Source of the DNA: Dehalococcoidia bacterium | GTDB lineage: Bacteria > Chloroflexota > Dehalococcoidia > SM23-28-2 > RBG-16-64-32 | Assembly (NCBI GenBank): GCA_030690405.1 | Contig: JAUYGU010000164.1 | Location: 1-21,510, forward strand | DNA: 21,510 nucleotides | Direction of reading: 5' to 3' | Program-made: the position numbers and the translations under genes | In this document: positions 9,310 to 19,393 of the stretch, piece by piece | Layout: the number at the start of each line of letters is the position of its first letter | Position numbering within the stretch: the first letter of the stretch is position 1 | Notes under the pieces: model-generated | Told to the model about the DNA's origin: nothing | The model's database searches: none | What the model saw: only the letters and a program-made list of their open reading frames with translations

Positions 9310-10422
9310 CTAGAACTCGATCTGCCGGTGGCGCAGAAGAATGCTCTGGAGGAGGCCCACAGCGGCGAACAGCATGATGAGGGAGCTGCCGCCCTGGCTA
9401 ACGAACGGCAGCGGGATGCCGGTCACCGGCAGGAGGCGGATGTTGACCGCGATGTTGATGAACACCTGGAACAGCACCATGATGGCGATCCCCGTCGCCA
9501 GGAGCCTCCCGAACTGGTCGCGGGCTATGCTGGCGACCCGCAGCGTGCGAAAGAGCAGGGCGGCGAACAGGGTGAGCAGCACTACGGCGCCGATGAGCCC
9601 CAACTCCTCTCCTAGCACGCTGAAAATGTAGTCGGTCGTCGGCGTCTGCAGGAAGTCCAGCTGCGTCTGGCTGCCGTGAGTCAGCCCCTTCCCGAAGATG
9701 CCGCCGGAGCCGACGCTTATCTCGGCCTGGAGGATGTTGAAGCCGCCACCCAGGGGGTCGGAGTTTGGGTTGAAGAACAGGGCGATGCGGTCCCGCTGGT
9801 ATTCGCCGAGGACGGCGAGGGCGGCGAATGGTATCGCCGCCAGGAGGAAGCCGCCCAGCATGAGGACGTGCTGTGGCCGCGCCCCGGCCACGAGGACCAT
9901 GCCCAGCCAGAGGGCGCCGAAGATGATCGCCGTGCCCATATCCGGTTCCGCCATGACCAGAGCGGCGGGGAGGACGGCCAGCGCGAGGGAGGTGAGGAAC
10001 GTCCGCACCCGCGTGATCTGGAGCTGACGGTCGGCCAGGTAGCGGGCGAGGGCGACGATCGTGAGGAGCTTGGCGATCTCTGAGGCCTGGATCTGGGTGC
10101 CGCCGATGGTGATCCAACGCCTGGATCCGAAGGCGCTTTCGCCCATGAAGAGGACGACGACGAGCGTGACGATGGAGAGGGCGTATAGCGCCGGGGCCAT
10201 CTGGCCGAACATGCGGTAGTCCGCCCAGGCGATCATGGCCATAAAGGCCAGCCCCAGGACGGCAAACAGCGCCTGCTTGACTAGAGGGTGGTTGAGGCCG
10301 GCTATGCCGTCCGGGTAGGCGGTGAGGGAGGCGCTGTAGATGAGGAGGCCGCCGTAGGCCACCAGCGCGGCGGCCAGCACCAGCAGGCCATAGTCGAAGT
10401 GGCGGGCGGAGCGGCGCTCCAT
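9310..10422 (-). CDS. rodA: Rod shape-determining protein RodA (SEDS peptidoglycan polymerase)
   Basis: This 370-residue integral membrane protein of the SEDS family (RodA/FtsW/SpoVE) polymerises glycan strands from lipid II during side-wall growth, working with a class B penicillin-binding protein. About ten hydrophobic helices are visible. Family motifs include GSRRWITIGG, the FFNPNSDPLGGGFN loop with the conserved Asp, SVGSGGIFGKG, GEELGLIG and PFVSQGGSSL near the C-terminus. It starts with ATG one base after the mrdA stop (TGAGATG), so translation is coupled to its partner transpeptidase. That and the mre genes upstream favour RodA over FtsW. It is the last gene of the shape operon. Confidence 0.95.
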   Translation of the reverse strand: MERRSARHFDYGLLVLAAALVAYGGLLIYSASLTAYPDGIAGLNHPLVKQALFAVLGLAFMAMIAWADYRMFGQMAPALYALSIVTLVVVLFMGESAFGSRRWITIGGTQIQASEIAKLLTIVALARYLADRQLQITRVRTFLTSLALAVLPAALVMAEPDMGTAIIFGALWLGMVLVAGARPQHVLMLGGFLLAAIPFAALAVLGEYQRDRIALFFNPNSDPLGGGFNILQAEISVGSGGIFGKGLTHGSQTQLDFLQTPTTDYIFSVLGEELGLIGAVVLLTLFAALLFRTLRVASIARDQFGRLLATGIAIMVLFQVFINIAVNIRLLPVTGIPLPFVSQGGSSLIMLFAAVGLLQSILLRHRQIEF

Positions 10423-10423
10423 C

Positions 10424-12337
10424 TCAGTCGGACTCGTTGGGCTTCTGGGCGAGCTGGGGGCCGTGGAAGTAGTAGTCCAGGATCTGGCTGGCGGCGGGTG
10501 CTGCGTCGCTGCCGCCGCCGCCCCGCTGGAAGAACACCACGATGGCGACCTGCGGGTCGTCGTAGGGCGCGAAGCCGACGAACCAGCCGTGGGTCTCGTG
10601 GGAGCCGTCCGGCCGGCGCGGGCCGAACTCGGCGGTCCCCGTCTTGCCGGCGATCTCGATGCCGGGGACGGCCGCCTTCTTGGCGACGCCTTTGGTCACG
10701 GACTGGCGCATCGCCTCCTTGACGATGTTGAGGTACGCCGGCTCCACCGGCACCGTACGGCGCACGCCGCGCTCGAACCGCTCCAGGACGTTGCCGTGGT
10801 TGTCCTGCACCTCGCGCAGGAGGTGCGGCGTAAGCACCTTGCCGCCGTTGCCGATCGCGGAGACCGCGGTGAGGAGCTGCAACGGTGTGACCAAGAGGTC
10901 GCCCTGGCCGATGCCGAAGTTGTAGGTGTCGCCGATGGTCCAGGGTTCGCCTTTGGCTTCCTCCTTCCACTGCGCGTCGGGCACCAGGCCCGCGGACTCG
11001 CCCGGAAGGTCGATTCCCGTGGGCTCACCGAGGCCGAAGGAGCGCGCGTAGCTGGCGACACGCGCTTCGCCGAGGCCGCGAAACCCCTCGTCCGCCTTGC
11101 CGCCGGCGAGGTAGTAGAAGTAGACGTCTGAAGACATCGCGATGCCGCCGTAGAAATCGAGGGGCCCCAGCGCCGCCCAGTCCTTGAAAAAGAATAGGTG
11201 GTTGGCGTTGAACTCGTCCTCGACCGTGATGTAGCCGTGGCTGGTGATGGTGGTGCCGGTGCTGGCGATGCCTTCCTGGAGGGCGGCGGAGCCAACGATG
11301 GTCTTGAAGGTGCTGCCGGGCTCATACCTCTCTGCGATCGTGTGGTTAAGCAGGGGCTTGGCCGGGTCCTCTATCAGGGCGGCCAGGTCAGTCGCGCTGA
11401 GGCCGCCGGAGAAGACGTTGTTGTCGAAGTCCGGCAGGGAGTCCATCGCCAGCACGTCGCCGCTGTGGATGTCCATGACCACCGCGGCCGCGTTGTCGCC
11501 TGCGGAGGTGTACTTCTCCAGCGTCTCCCTCACCATCTGCTGGAGGTCGAGGTCGATGGTGAGCATCAGGTTTGAGCCCTCCAGCGGGCGGCGCTCCGAG
11601 ATGACCCTGAGCTCGCGGCCGAAGGCGTCCACCTCTATCAGCTTCTTTCCCGGCCTCCCGCGCAGGACAGACTCGTACGTCAGCTCCACGCCTGTCTTGC
11701 CGGAGTAGTCCTTCAGCAGGTAGCCCTGGTCCTGGAGCAGCTGGTACTCCTCTGCGGACAGCGGGCCGACGTAGCCGAGGACGTGGGAGAGCAGGGGCCC
11801 TGCGAGATACTCGCGGGTGGGCTCGGTGAGCAGTTTGAGGCCCGGCGTGACGGGCTCCAGTTCGCGGAGGGTGAGCGCGACGTCCTCGTCGATGTCACCC
11901 TTGATGATGACCGGCTCGAATTCACCTTTGCTCTCGACGCCTGCCGCTACCCTGCGCTCGATCTCCTCGACGGATACGGCGGTGACCCGCTCGATCTGCT
12001 GGTAGACGCCGACCTGTCCACGCTCCGGCAGGTCGCCGGGCACTATGGCCGCCGAGTAGCGGGTGCCGTTCCGGACCAGCGGGCGTCCCTCACGGTCGAG
12101 GATCAGTCCGCGATCGGAGGGGATCTGGATCTCTCGCAGGGCGTTAATCTCGGCGCGCTGGGCGTACTCGTCGCCGTGGATAACCTGAAGCCGCACAAGC
12201 TGGATGAGGAGCACGCCGAAAAGGAGGATGACGAGGGCACGCAGGGCGGCGAAGATTGTGCTGCTGCCGCCGGGCGCCTCTTGCCTGCCGCGTGCGCGGC
12301 GCGGTTCGCGGGGGTCCGGCTTCAGGTAGGGGTCCAT
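10424..12337 (-). CDS. mrdA: Penicillin-binding protein 2 (elongasome transpeptidase)
   Basis: The protein has 637 residues. It has a short basic cytoplasmic N-terminus, one membrane anchor (about 28-50), a dimerisation/pedestal region beginning SDRGLILDREGRPL, and a C-terminal transpeptidase domain. The active-site motifs are STFK (342-345, nucleophile Ser342), SSD (402-404) as the SxN equivalent, and KTG (565-567). It cross-links peptidoglycan outside the membrane with RodA. The ATG at 12337 is preferred: it lies 5 nt after the mreD stop and matches the normal PBP2 start. The frame stays open to 12487 but would run back through mreD. No Shine-Dalgarno is evident, so coupling to mreD is likely. 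Confidence 0.95.
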   Translation of the reverse strand: MDPYLKPDPREPRRARGRQEAPGGSSTIFAALRALVILLFGVLLIQLVRLQVIHGDEYAQRAEINALREIQIPSDRGLILDREGRPLVRNGTRYSAAIVPGDLPERGQVGVYQQIERVTAVSVEEIERRVAAGVESKGEFEPVIIKGDIDEDVALTLRELEPVTPGLKLLTEPTREYLAGPLLSHVLGYVGPLSAEEYQLLQDQGYLLKDYSGKTGVELTYESVLRGRPGKKLIEVDAFGRELRVISERRPLEGSNLMLTIDLDLQQMVRETLEKYTSAGDNAAAVVMDIHSGDVLAMDSLPDFDNNVFSGGLSATDLAALIEDPAKPLLNHTIAERYEPGSTFKTIVGSAALQEGIASTGTTITSHGYITVEDEFNANHLFFFKDWAALGPLDFYGGIAMSSDVYFYYLAGGKADEGFRGLGEARVASYARSFGLGEPTGIDLPGESAGLVPDAQWKEEAKGEPWTIGDTYNFGIGQGDLLVTPLQLLTAVSAIGNGGKVLTPHLLREVQDNHGNVLERFERGVRRTVPVEPAYLNIVKEAMRQSVTKGVAKKAAVPGIEIAGKTGTAEFGPRRPDGSHETHGWFVGFAPYDDPQVAIVVFFQRGGGGSDAAPAASQILDYYFHGPQLAQKPNESD

Positions 12338-12342
12338 ACGTT

Positions 12343-12861
12343 CTACAGCTGCACCGCGGAGCCGACACCGAAGCTGGCCGGCCTCGCTCGCGGGCTCAGC
12401 CAGCGCATGGGTGGATAGACGATGACGGCGAACAGTGGATTCACAACCATTGAGGGGACGGCGAGACGGAGCAGCGCCGTCCCCCACGACACCTCGTCGC
12501 CCGCGGCGGTGAGCACCGTCATACTGAGGATAGAGTAGGCCAGGCTGGCCGTAGCGACAACCGCGAGAGCGGGCAGGAAGTCGCTCTCAACCGGCCGGAG
12601 CTCCCGCAGCAACGCCAGGAACACGATGGGAGATAGCGCGAGGACGGAGAGGCCCAGCGGGTCGCTGGTTGTGAGGTCGCGAAGGAGCCCGGCGATGGGG
12701 ACGACGAACATCGCCTCGCTCTGGCCGCGCACCATCGCCCAGCAGGCGGCGAAGATAAGGACGAAGTCCGGGGCCACGCCCAGCACCTTCACATAAGGCG
12801 ACAGGGAGGCGGTGAGGACGGCCGCCAGGAACGCAGCGGCGAGAGCCACCAGGTACTTCAC
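12343..12861 (-). CDS. mreD: Rod shape-determining protein MreD
   Basis: This 172-residue, very hydrophobic protein has about five membrane helices. It fits MreD in size, in the APDFVLIFAACWA and GLLRDLTTSDPLGL segments, and in position between mreC and mrdA. MreD is a membrane member of the elongasome that works with MreC to control PBP2-RodA. Its GTG start overlaps the mreC stop (GTGA), so the two are translationally coupled. Sequence conservation in MreD is low, and the operon context carries much of the call. Confidence 0.88.
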   Translation of the reverse strand: MKYLVALAAAFLAAVLTASLSPYVKVLGVAPDFVLIFAACWAMVRGQSEAMFVVPIAGLLRDLTTSDPLGLSVLALSPIVFLALLRELRPVESDFLPALAVVATASLAYSILSMTVLTAAGDEVSWGTALLRLAVPSMVVNPLFAVIVYPPMRWLSPRARPASFGVGSAVQL

Positions 12862-13691
12862 GGCGCGGACAGCCTCGCCGGCTTGAAGCTGGTGACTACG
12901 AGGACGGTCTCCAGGGCGGAGACGTTAGTCGCCGGTTCCAGAACCGCGCGCTTTGACGGCGCCTGGGGCCTGTCTTCTACGGATTTCACCGTGCCCAGGA
13001 GGAGGGCGCGCGGGTAGTTGCCGCCCAGGCCGGAGGTGGTCACCAGGTCGCCCTGCTTGATCTCCGCCTCCGTGGGGAGCATCTCCAGGGCGACGCCGCT
13101 TCGCAGGTCGCCGGTGGCGATGCCGCGAGCGGCGGCGCTCTGTCCGCCCTGCGGCAGCACGGCGACGTTGACGGCGCTGTTCGGGTCCGTGATGAGCCTC
13201 AGCCAGGCGAAGTCGTCATGGACAACGGAGACCGTCCCCACCAGGCTGCCATCCCGCGAGAGCACTACCATCCCCTCGTCCAGGCCGTCCTTGCTTCCCC
13301 GGTTGATCGCCAGGGCACGCTTGAGGCCCGAGGGGTCCTGGGCGATGACGTCGGCGACGATGAGCTGGTCGTCCGGGTGGCTGTTCTTGAAGCCGAGCGC
13401 GTCCTCCAGTTCCCGCACGCGGCGCGTCGCGTCCTCGCCGGCGGCCAATTGCGTCTGCAGGCGCTCCAGCTCCCGCCGCAGCCGCTCGTTTTCGCGGACG
13501 ATGTCGCCGCGGTCGAAGATGCCCTGGAAGAAGTCGGAGGCGGGGTCAGCGAGGTCACGGATGCTGCCCTCGATGGGGGCGGCGACGGTGAGCGAGAGGT
13601 TCTGCAAGGGGTCGAAGGTGCGGTGCTCAGAGAGGGCGATGCTGATGAGGCTCATGCCCGCGATAGCCAGCGTCCACCAGAGCGTTCGCAT
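12858..13691 (-). CDS. mreC: Rod shape-determining protein MreC
   Basis: The protein has 277 residues. A membrane anchor lies at about 4-20, followed by a Glu/Arg-rich coiled coil (about 63-100, RENERLRRELERLQTQL) and the two-lobed beta domain with INRGSKDGLDEGMVV and TSGLGGNYPRALLLGTV motifs. MreC is an extracytoplasmic scaffold that self-associates and activates PBP2. The ATG at 13691 has GGAGG (13706-13702) 10 nt upstream. It is 53 nt behind mreB and overlaps mreD by 4 nt. Confidence 0.94.
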   Translation of the reverse strand: MRTLWWTLAIAGMSLISIALSEHRTFDPLQNLSLTVAAPIEGSIRDLADPASDFFQGIFDRGDIVRENERLRRELERLQTQLAAGEDATRRVRELEDALGFKNSHPDDQLIVADVIAQDPSGLKRALAINRGSKDGLDEGMVVLSRDGSLVGTVSVVHDDFAWLRLITDPNSAVNVAVLPQGGQSAAARGIATGDLRSGVALEMLPTEAEIKQGDLVTTSGLGGNYPRALLLGTVKSVEDRPQAPSKRAVLEPATNVSALETVLVVTSFKPARLSAP

Positions 13692-13744
13692 CGTTCAGTG
13701 GCCTCCGCGTCTCCCCCGCGACGGCCGGGGCCGCGCAGGACGGT

Positions 13745-14809
13745 CTAGCGCGGCGCCTTCCGGGTATTGAGTCTCGCCTGGACCTTCTGCAGGACATCCG
13801 CCTCTTCCAGTATCTCTGCGGCGCCGCGGACGACGCAGGTCAGGGGGTCTTCGCCCACGTACACCGGGAAGCGGGTCTCCTGTGCGAGGCGGCGGTCCAG
13901 CCCGCGCAGGAGGGCGCCGCCGCCCGCCAGCACGATGCCGCGGCTCATGATATCGGCGACCAGCTCCGGGGGCGTGATCTCGATCGTCTGGCGCACGGCG
14001 TCTACGATGGCGCTGACGGAGCCCGAGATGGCGTCGCGGACCTCCACGCTGCTCACCTCAACGGACTTGGGGAGGCCGGTCGCCAGGTCGCGCCCCTTGA
14101 GCTCCACCGTCACCTCGTGCTCAAGCGGGTAGGCGGAGCCGGCCTCGATCTTCACCTCTTCCGCCGTTCGCTCGCCTATCAGCATGTTGTGAACCTGGCG
14201 TGCGTAGGCGACGATCTCCTGATCCATCTCGTCGCCGGCGATGCGGATGGATGTGGCGACGACGATGCCGCCCATGGAGATGACGGCGACCTCCGTGGTG
14301 CCGCCGCCGATATCGACGATCATGGAGCCGCCGGGCTCCATGACGGGCAGTCCGGCGCCGATGGCAGCTGCCATGGGCTCCTCCACCAGGTAGGCGGCAC
14401 GGGCGCCGGCGTTGATGGCGGCGTCGTGCACGGCGCGCTTCTCCACCTCCGTGACTCCGGATGGGATGCCGACCGAGACGCGCGGCCTGGGCAGGCCGAA
14501 GTCGAAGCGGTCGTGCACGGAACGGATGAAGTAGTGGAGCATCTTCTCGGTGACGGCGAAGTCTGAGATGACGCCGTCGCGAAGGGGACGCACGGCGACG
14601 ATGTCGGCGGGGGTGCGACCGACCATGCGTTTGGCTTCGGCGCCGATGGCGAGGATCTTCTTGTTGATGCGATCGATGGCGACGACGGAGGGTTCGTCGA
14701 TGACGATGCCGCGGCCTTTGACCATCACCAGGGTATTGGCGGTACCCAGGTCTATGGCCACGTCGTGGGAAAACATGCCCAACAGGGCGTTGAGCGGATT
14801 GAAGGGCAA
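13745..14809 (-). CDS. mreB: Rod shape-determining protein MreB (actin homologue)
   Basis: This 354-residue bacterial actin forms membrane-bound filaments that orient cell-wall synthesis. Nucleotide-binding motifs are DLGTANTLV (about 20-28, phosphate 1), DIGGGTTEVAVISMGG (phosphate 2) and GIVLAGGGALLRGLDRRL (adenosine). The chosen start is TTG at 14809, with GGGAGG 5 nt upstream. It gives the usual short leader before GMFSHDVAIDLGT. An internal ATG twelve codons in has no comparable ribosome-binding site. It is first gene of the mreB-mreC-mreD-mrdA-rodA operon, with a perfect -10 box just upstream. Confidence 0.97.
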   Translation of the reverse strand: MPFNPLNALLGMFSHDVAIDLGTANTLVMVKGRGIVIDEPSVVAIDRINKKILAIGAEAKRMVGRTPADIVAVRPLRDGVISDFAVTEKMLHYFIRSVHDRFDFGLPRPRVSVGIPSGVTEVEKRAVHDAAINAGARAAYLVEEPMAAAIGAGLPVMEPGGSMIVDIGGGTTEVAVISMGGIVVATSIRIAGDEMDQEIVAYARQVHNMLIGERTAEEVKIEAGSAYPLEHEVTVELKGRDLATGLPKSVEVSSVEVRDAISGSVSAIVDAVRQTIEITPPELVADIMSRGIVLAGGGALLRGLDRRLAQETRFPVYVGEDPLTCVVRGAAEILEEADVLQKVQARLNTRKAPR

Positions 14810-14844
14810 CCTTTCCTCCCGGGTCTGGGGCTGAGACCTAAGGC

Positions 14845-14850
14845 ATTATA
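14845..14850 (-). promoter_or_regulatory. Consensus -10 box of the mre operon
   Basis: Read on the - strand, TATAAT lies at 14850-14845. It predicts a start near 14838 and a leader of about 28 nt that includes GGGAGG before the mreB TTG. A weak -35 candidate TTGCGG (14874-14869) lies 18 bp upstream. It is the only clear promoter seen for the five-gene operon. Confidence 0.6.
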
Positions 14851-14954
14851 ACCCGCGGTCGCAGATAGCCGCAAAGCGGCGGCGCTAGCCATCCAATGTA
14901 TCCCAACGCTCGGCGAGGGCCGTGGCTACGGGCGGCGCGGCGGAATTTGCCCGC

Positions 14955-15818
14955 CTAGCGCTTGCTCTTCCGCCAGCCGGCGGCTACCGCCTGCGCCTCC
15001 GTGCAGAACCAGCGCTCGCCCTTCGCTTCGTCGATGACGGTGTCGTCGTAGTAGTAGCCGCCGGGGACGTGGTATATGTTCTCGCCGGTCGCCAGACTGA
15101 TATTGCCCTTGATCAGCGGCTGGTCGCAGGCAGCTGCGGCGGCCGTTGGTGATGGCGCTTCCGGGGTGGCGCAAGCGCCCCAGAGGCCGCGGCCCTGATC
15201 TCGCGCCTGCGCCTGGAGGCTCGCGAAAAGATCCGCGTGGCGTACGTCCGGCGGGAACGTGGAGGCGGTAGCGTAGCCCTCCTCGACGAGGCGGACGTTC
15301 ACCATGCCGCCGTCCAGCCAGACGTAGCGGAGGAGGCGCCCGTAGCGATCGGTCTCCGATACGTCCTTCTCCAGCCCCACCGTCTTCCCCTCCACGAGCT
15401 CGCGGTTGCGCGTGCTCGCCTCCTTCCCGAAGCAGCCGACGGGACGGCGCGGGTCCACCGTCTCCGGCGTGTCGACGCCGATGTAGCGCAGGCGCATCTT
15501 CTCGCCGCCGATGAGGACGTCTATCGTGTCGCCGTCCACCACCCGCACGACGAGCGCCTGCTGAAGGCCGCCAGGCGTGGGGCTGCCCACGGCCGGTGGC
15601 GCCGTTACGGTGGGTAAGGCGTGCGCGACGGACGCATCCGACTGCGGCGTCCCGTCCGTCGGGGCCACGGGGGCGCAGGCGGTCAGGAAGAGGAACGAAC
15701 AGAGGAGGAGCCAGACGGTGCGGACCGACGGGTAGGGGCTAGGGGACGGTGACGACGGCCAACTCGACGGTCGGTTCCTCTTCTGGCACGGGGTCGCCCG
15801 TTGCGCGAAGGCTTTCAA
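14955..15818 (-). CDS. Lipoprotein thermonuclease (SNase domain) with C-terminal sunset domain
   Basis: The frame has 287 codons. It contains a hydrophobic signal (about 35-47) ending in a lipobox LTAC with Cys48. A Pro/Thr/Ser linker is followed by a staphylococcal-nuclease-like domain (about 88-213). There VVDGDTI, RLRYIGVDTPE and DRYGRLLRYV supply the family's metal-binding Asp and Glu and its two catalytic Arg. The C-terminal region (about 230-283, KGNISLATGENIYHVPGG...GERWFCTEAQAVAAGW) is the small 'sunset' domain often attached to such proteins. It probably degrades nucleic acid at the outer face of the membrane. The start is uncertain. The only usable in-frame start I see is TTG 15818, which overlaps hicB by 80 nt and leaves an unusually long 34-residue Pro/Ser-rich stretch before the signal. 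Confidence 0.82.
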   Translation of the reverse strand: MKAFAQRATPCQKRNRPSSWPSSPSPSPYPSVRTVWLLLCSFLFLTACAPVAPTDGTPQSDASVAHALPTVTAPPAVGSPTPGGLQQALVVRVVDGDTIDVLIGGEKMRLRYIGVDTPETVDPRRPVGCFGKEASTRNRELVEGKTVGLEKDVSETDRYGRLLRYVWLDGGMVNVRLVEEGYATASTFPPDVRHADLFASLQAQARDQGRGLWGACATPEAPSPTAAAAACDQPLIKGNISLATGENIYHVPGGYYYDDTVIDEAKGERWFCTEAQAVAAGWRKSKR

Positions 15819-15957
15819 TGCACCCTTCGATGGCTTCCCTGACGTTCGCCAGCGCTTCCTGCTTGGTCCCGCCCCAGGTGTGACATCCTGGAAGCGTAGG
15901 TACCGACGCCAGCCAGTTTCCTTCGTCGTCTTGTCGGAGGACTACACTGTATCTCAT
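15739..15957 (-). CDS. hicB: HicB-family antitoxin (short form)
   Basis: The protein has 72 residues. The pattern MRYSVVLRQDDEGNWLASVPTLPGCHTWGGTKQEALANVREAIEG is the typical HicB partial RNase-H fold: the first strand, the 'P.lPGC.t.G.t..EAl.n..eai' signature and the following helix. It should bind and neutralise HicA. There is no C-terminal DNA-binding domain, so autoregulation, if any, needs another route. ATG 15957 lies 9 nt after the hicA stop, in the usual toxin-first order. Confidence 0.88.
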   Translation of the reverse strand: MRYSVVLRQDDEGNWLASVPTLPGCHTWGGTKQEALANVREAIEGCIESLRATGDPVPEEEPTVELAVVTVP

Positions 15958-15966
15958 GCGCTCTAT

Positions 15967-16199
15967 CTACGCCTCTCCATTGAACTCCTCCACGGTTATT
16001 CCCGCATCTCTCAGGATATCTAGTTGGGTGCCAACCGGCAATGTTCGGTTAGCATGGATCGGCACCGAGAGGGTGGCCCCACGCCTTTCAGGATGCCGCA
16101 TGATGTGGTGGCTGCCCTTGACGCGCTCCACGTACCATCCGAAGCGCTCAAGAATCCGTACCAGCCTCCTGCCGGACACCCGCTGTGGGCGCCCAGCCA

Positions 16200-16200
<1 letters not shown>
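15967..16200 (-). CDS. hicA: HicA-family mRNA interferase toxin
   Basis: The 77-residue protein has a double-stranded-RNA-binding-like fold. It matches HicA (YcfA) from SGRRLVRILERFGW through the catalytic-His motif GSHHIMRHP (His31 in the family position) to LSVPIHANRTLPVGTQLDILRDAGI. HicA cleaves mRNA and blocks translation until bound by HicB. Its ATG overlaps the ligA stop by one base (TAATG), so it is translated by coupling to ligA. hicB follows. All expected motifs are present, so the toxin looks intact. Confidence 0.9.
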
Positions 16201-18551
<2,351 letters not shown>

Positions 18552-18947
18552 CTACCGCCGATGCCAGATTGCCCCGCCACTATCGACGAATGTGTCGGTG
18601 GATGGGTCATATGTCCAGGTATCCGACCCCGACACTAGGTACGTCGGCTCGGCGCTAAGGCACCACGCCTCCATCCTCACGGAAAGAACGTTTCTCCGCA
18701 GCGTACCCACACCGAAGCCGGTGGCGGGGCTATTGGGGTCGCAGGTAGTGGCCAGGTGGTCATAGAGAACGTAGTGACCACCGTCTTCGGAGATCCACAG
18801 CGTCTGACTGCTACCGTCTCCCAGATCTGTGGCTGCCCAGACGCCCGCGAATGGTGTCCTTCTTCCGGCGCCGGCGCTTGACGCGATTGCCACGGACAAC
18901 ACGGCCACTAAGCAGGCCGCCATCGCCAGGATGATGAGTCGCTTCAT
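18552..18947 (-). CDS. Small secreted protein of unknown function
   Basis: The protein has 131 residues. MKRLIILAMAACLVAVLSVAIASSAGAG is a classic signal peptide with likely cleavage after the ASSAGA region near residue 26-28. The mature part of about 100 residues is rich in Thr, Ser, Trp and Gly. It has two Cys (CDPNSP and WCLSAEP) that could form a disulfide, plus repeated beta-strand-like segments such as GVWAATDLGDGSSQTLWISEDGGHYVLYD. I do not recognise the family. The ATG is preceded by AAGGGGG. It has its own promoter region with a perfect TTGACA and an AT-rich palindrome. Confidence 0.75.
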   Translation of the reverse strand: MKRLIILAMAACLVAVLSVAIASSAGAGRRTPFAGVWAATDLGDGSSQTLWISEDGGHYVLYDHLATTCDPNSPATGFGVGTLRRNVLSVRMEAWCLSAEPTYLVSGSDTWTYDPSTDTFVDSGGAIWHRR

Positions 18948-18996
18948 GAAATCCCCCTTCTTGGCCCACCTGAGGCGAGCGTGCGCCTAGCTGTGA

Positions 18997-19039
18997 TTAT
19001 TGTCAATAAACCGAAGGGGCCAATATGCGAACCGAAGGG
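18997..19039 (-). promoter_or_regulatory. Promoter/operator region of the secreted-protein gene
   Basis: On the - strand a perfect -35 TTGACA lies at 19006-19001. No good -10 is seen at normal spacing. It sits in the palindrome TTATTG-T-CAATAA (18997-19009). Two direct repeats AACCGAAGGG (19009-19018 and 19030-19039) are 21 bp apart, two helical turns, directly upstream of the -35 position as expected for an activator site. The AT-rich patch stands out from its GC-rich surroundings. Confidence 0.4.
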
Positions 19040-19108
19040 ATACACTGTCGTGCGGTAGGGGTCCTGACGGTAAGGGAGGCAGTGATCACAGCACTAGGTG
19101 CTGACCGA

Positions 19109-19330
19109 CTAGGAGCCTCTCAAGACGGCGAAAAGGGCGTATATGGCGTCGGCGGTCACCATGCTGGCGAACAGGGAGCCCAATATGAATTGCCACAGAC
19201 TGATACCAGAAGGCTGGCGCTCATCCGCTTCAAGGTCTGGTGGTGGGAACTCGCCTATCGCGTAAGCCCCGCAAGTGGGGCACTGCGGCCCACCCACATG
19301 CCAGACACGATGACACTTGGAACATTCCAC
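19109..19330 (-). CDS. Zinc-ribbon plus transmembrane-helix microprotein
   Basis: The proposed gene encodes 73 residues from a GTG at 19330, which has AGAAGGA 6 nt upstream. A four-Cys zinc ribbon opens the protein (Cys3, Cys6, Cys17, Cys20; CSKC...CPTCG). An acidic Pro-rich linker follows, then one hydrophobic helix at about 44-70 (SLWQFILGSLFASMVTADAIY). This order, soluble zinc ribbon then membrane anchor, is seen in many small bacterial proteins and does not arise easily by chance. The frame is also open upstream, where it looks non-coding and later runs antisense to hisH. It has no recognised family, and the role is unknown. It sits where the front part of the adjoining acetyltransferase gene would have been. 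Confidence 0.55.
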   Translation of the reverse strand: MECSKCHRVWHVGGPQCPTCGAYAIGEFPPPDLEADERQPSGISLWQFILGSLFASMVTADAIYALFAVLRGS

Positions 19331-19393
19331 GCCAAGTCCTTCTGAGTGGCCTCGTATGGTACGCCCTTGAGTAAGTGGCACGCGCGGCCCGCC

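Noticed and set aside
12338..12487. Earlier start for mrdA giving a 687-residue protein
   Set aside because: The extra 50 residues lie inside mreD in another frame and lack membrane or PBP features; the ATG at 12337 fits the family and operon spacing.
14868..14880. GCCGC-AAA-GCGGC mini-hairpin between the nuclease gene and mreB
   Set aside because: Only 5 bp, no T-run, and it overlaps the likely -35 area of the mre promoter; such short GC stems are common by chance here.
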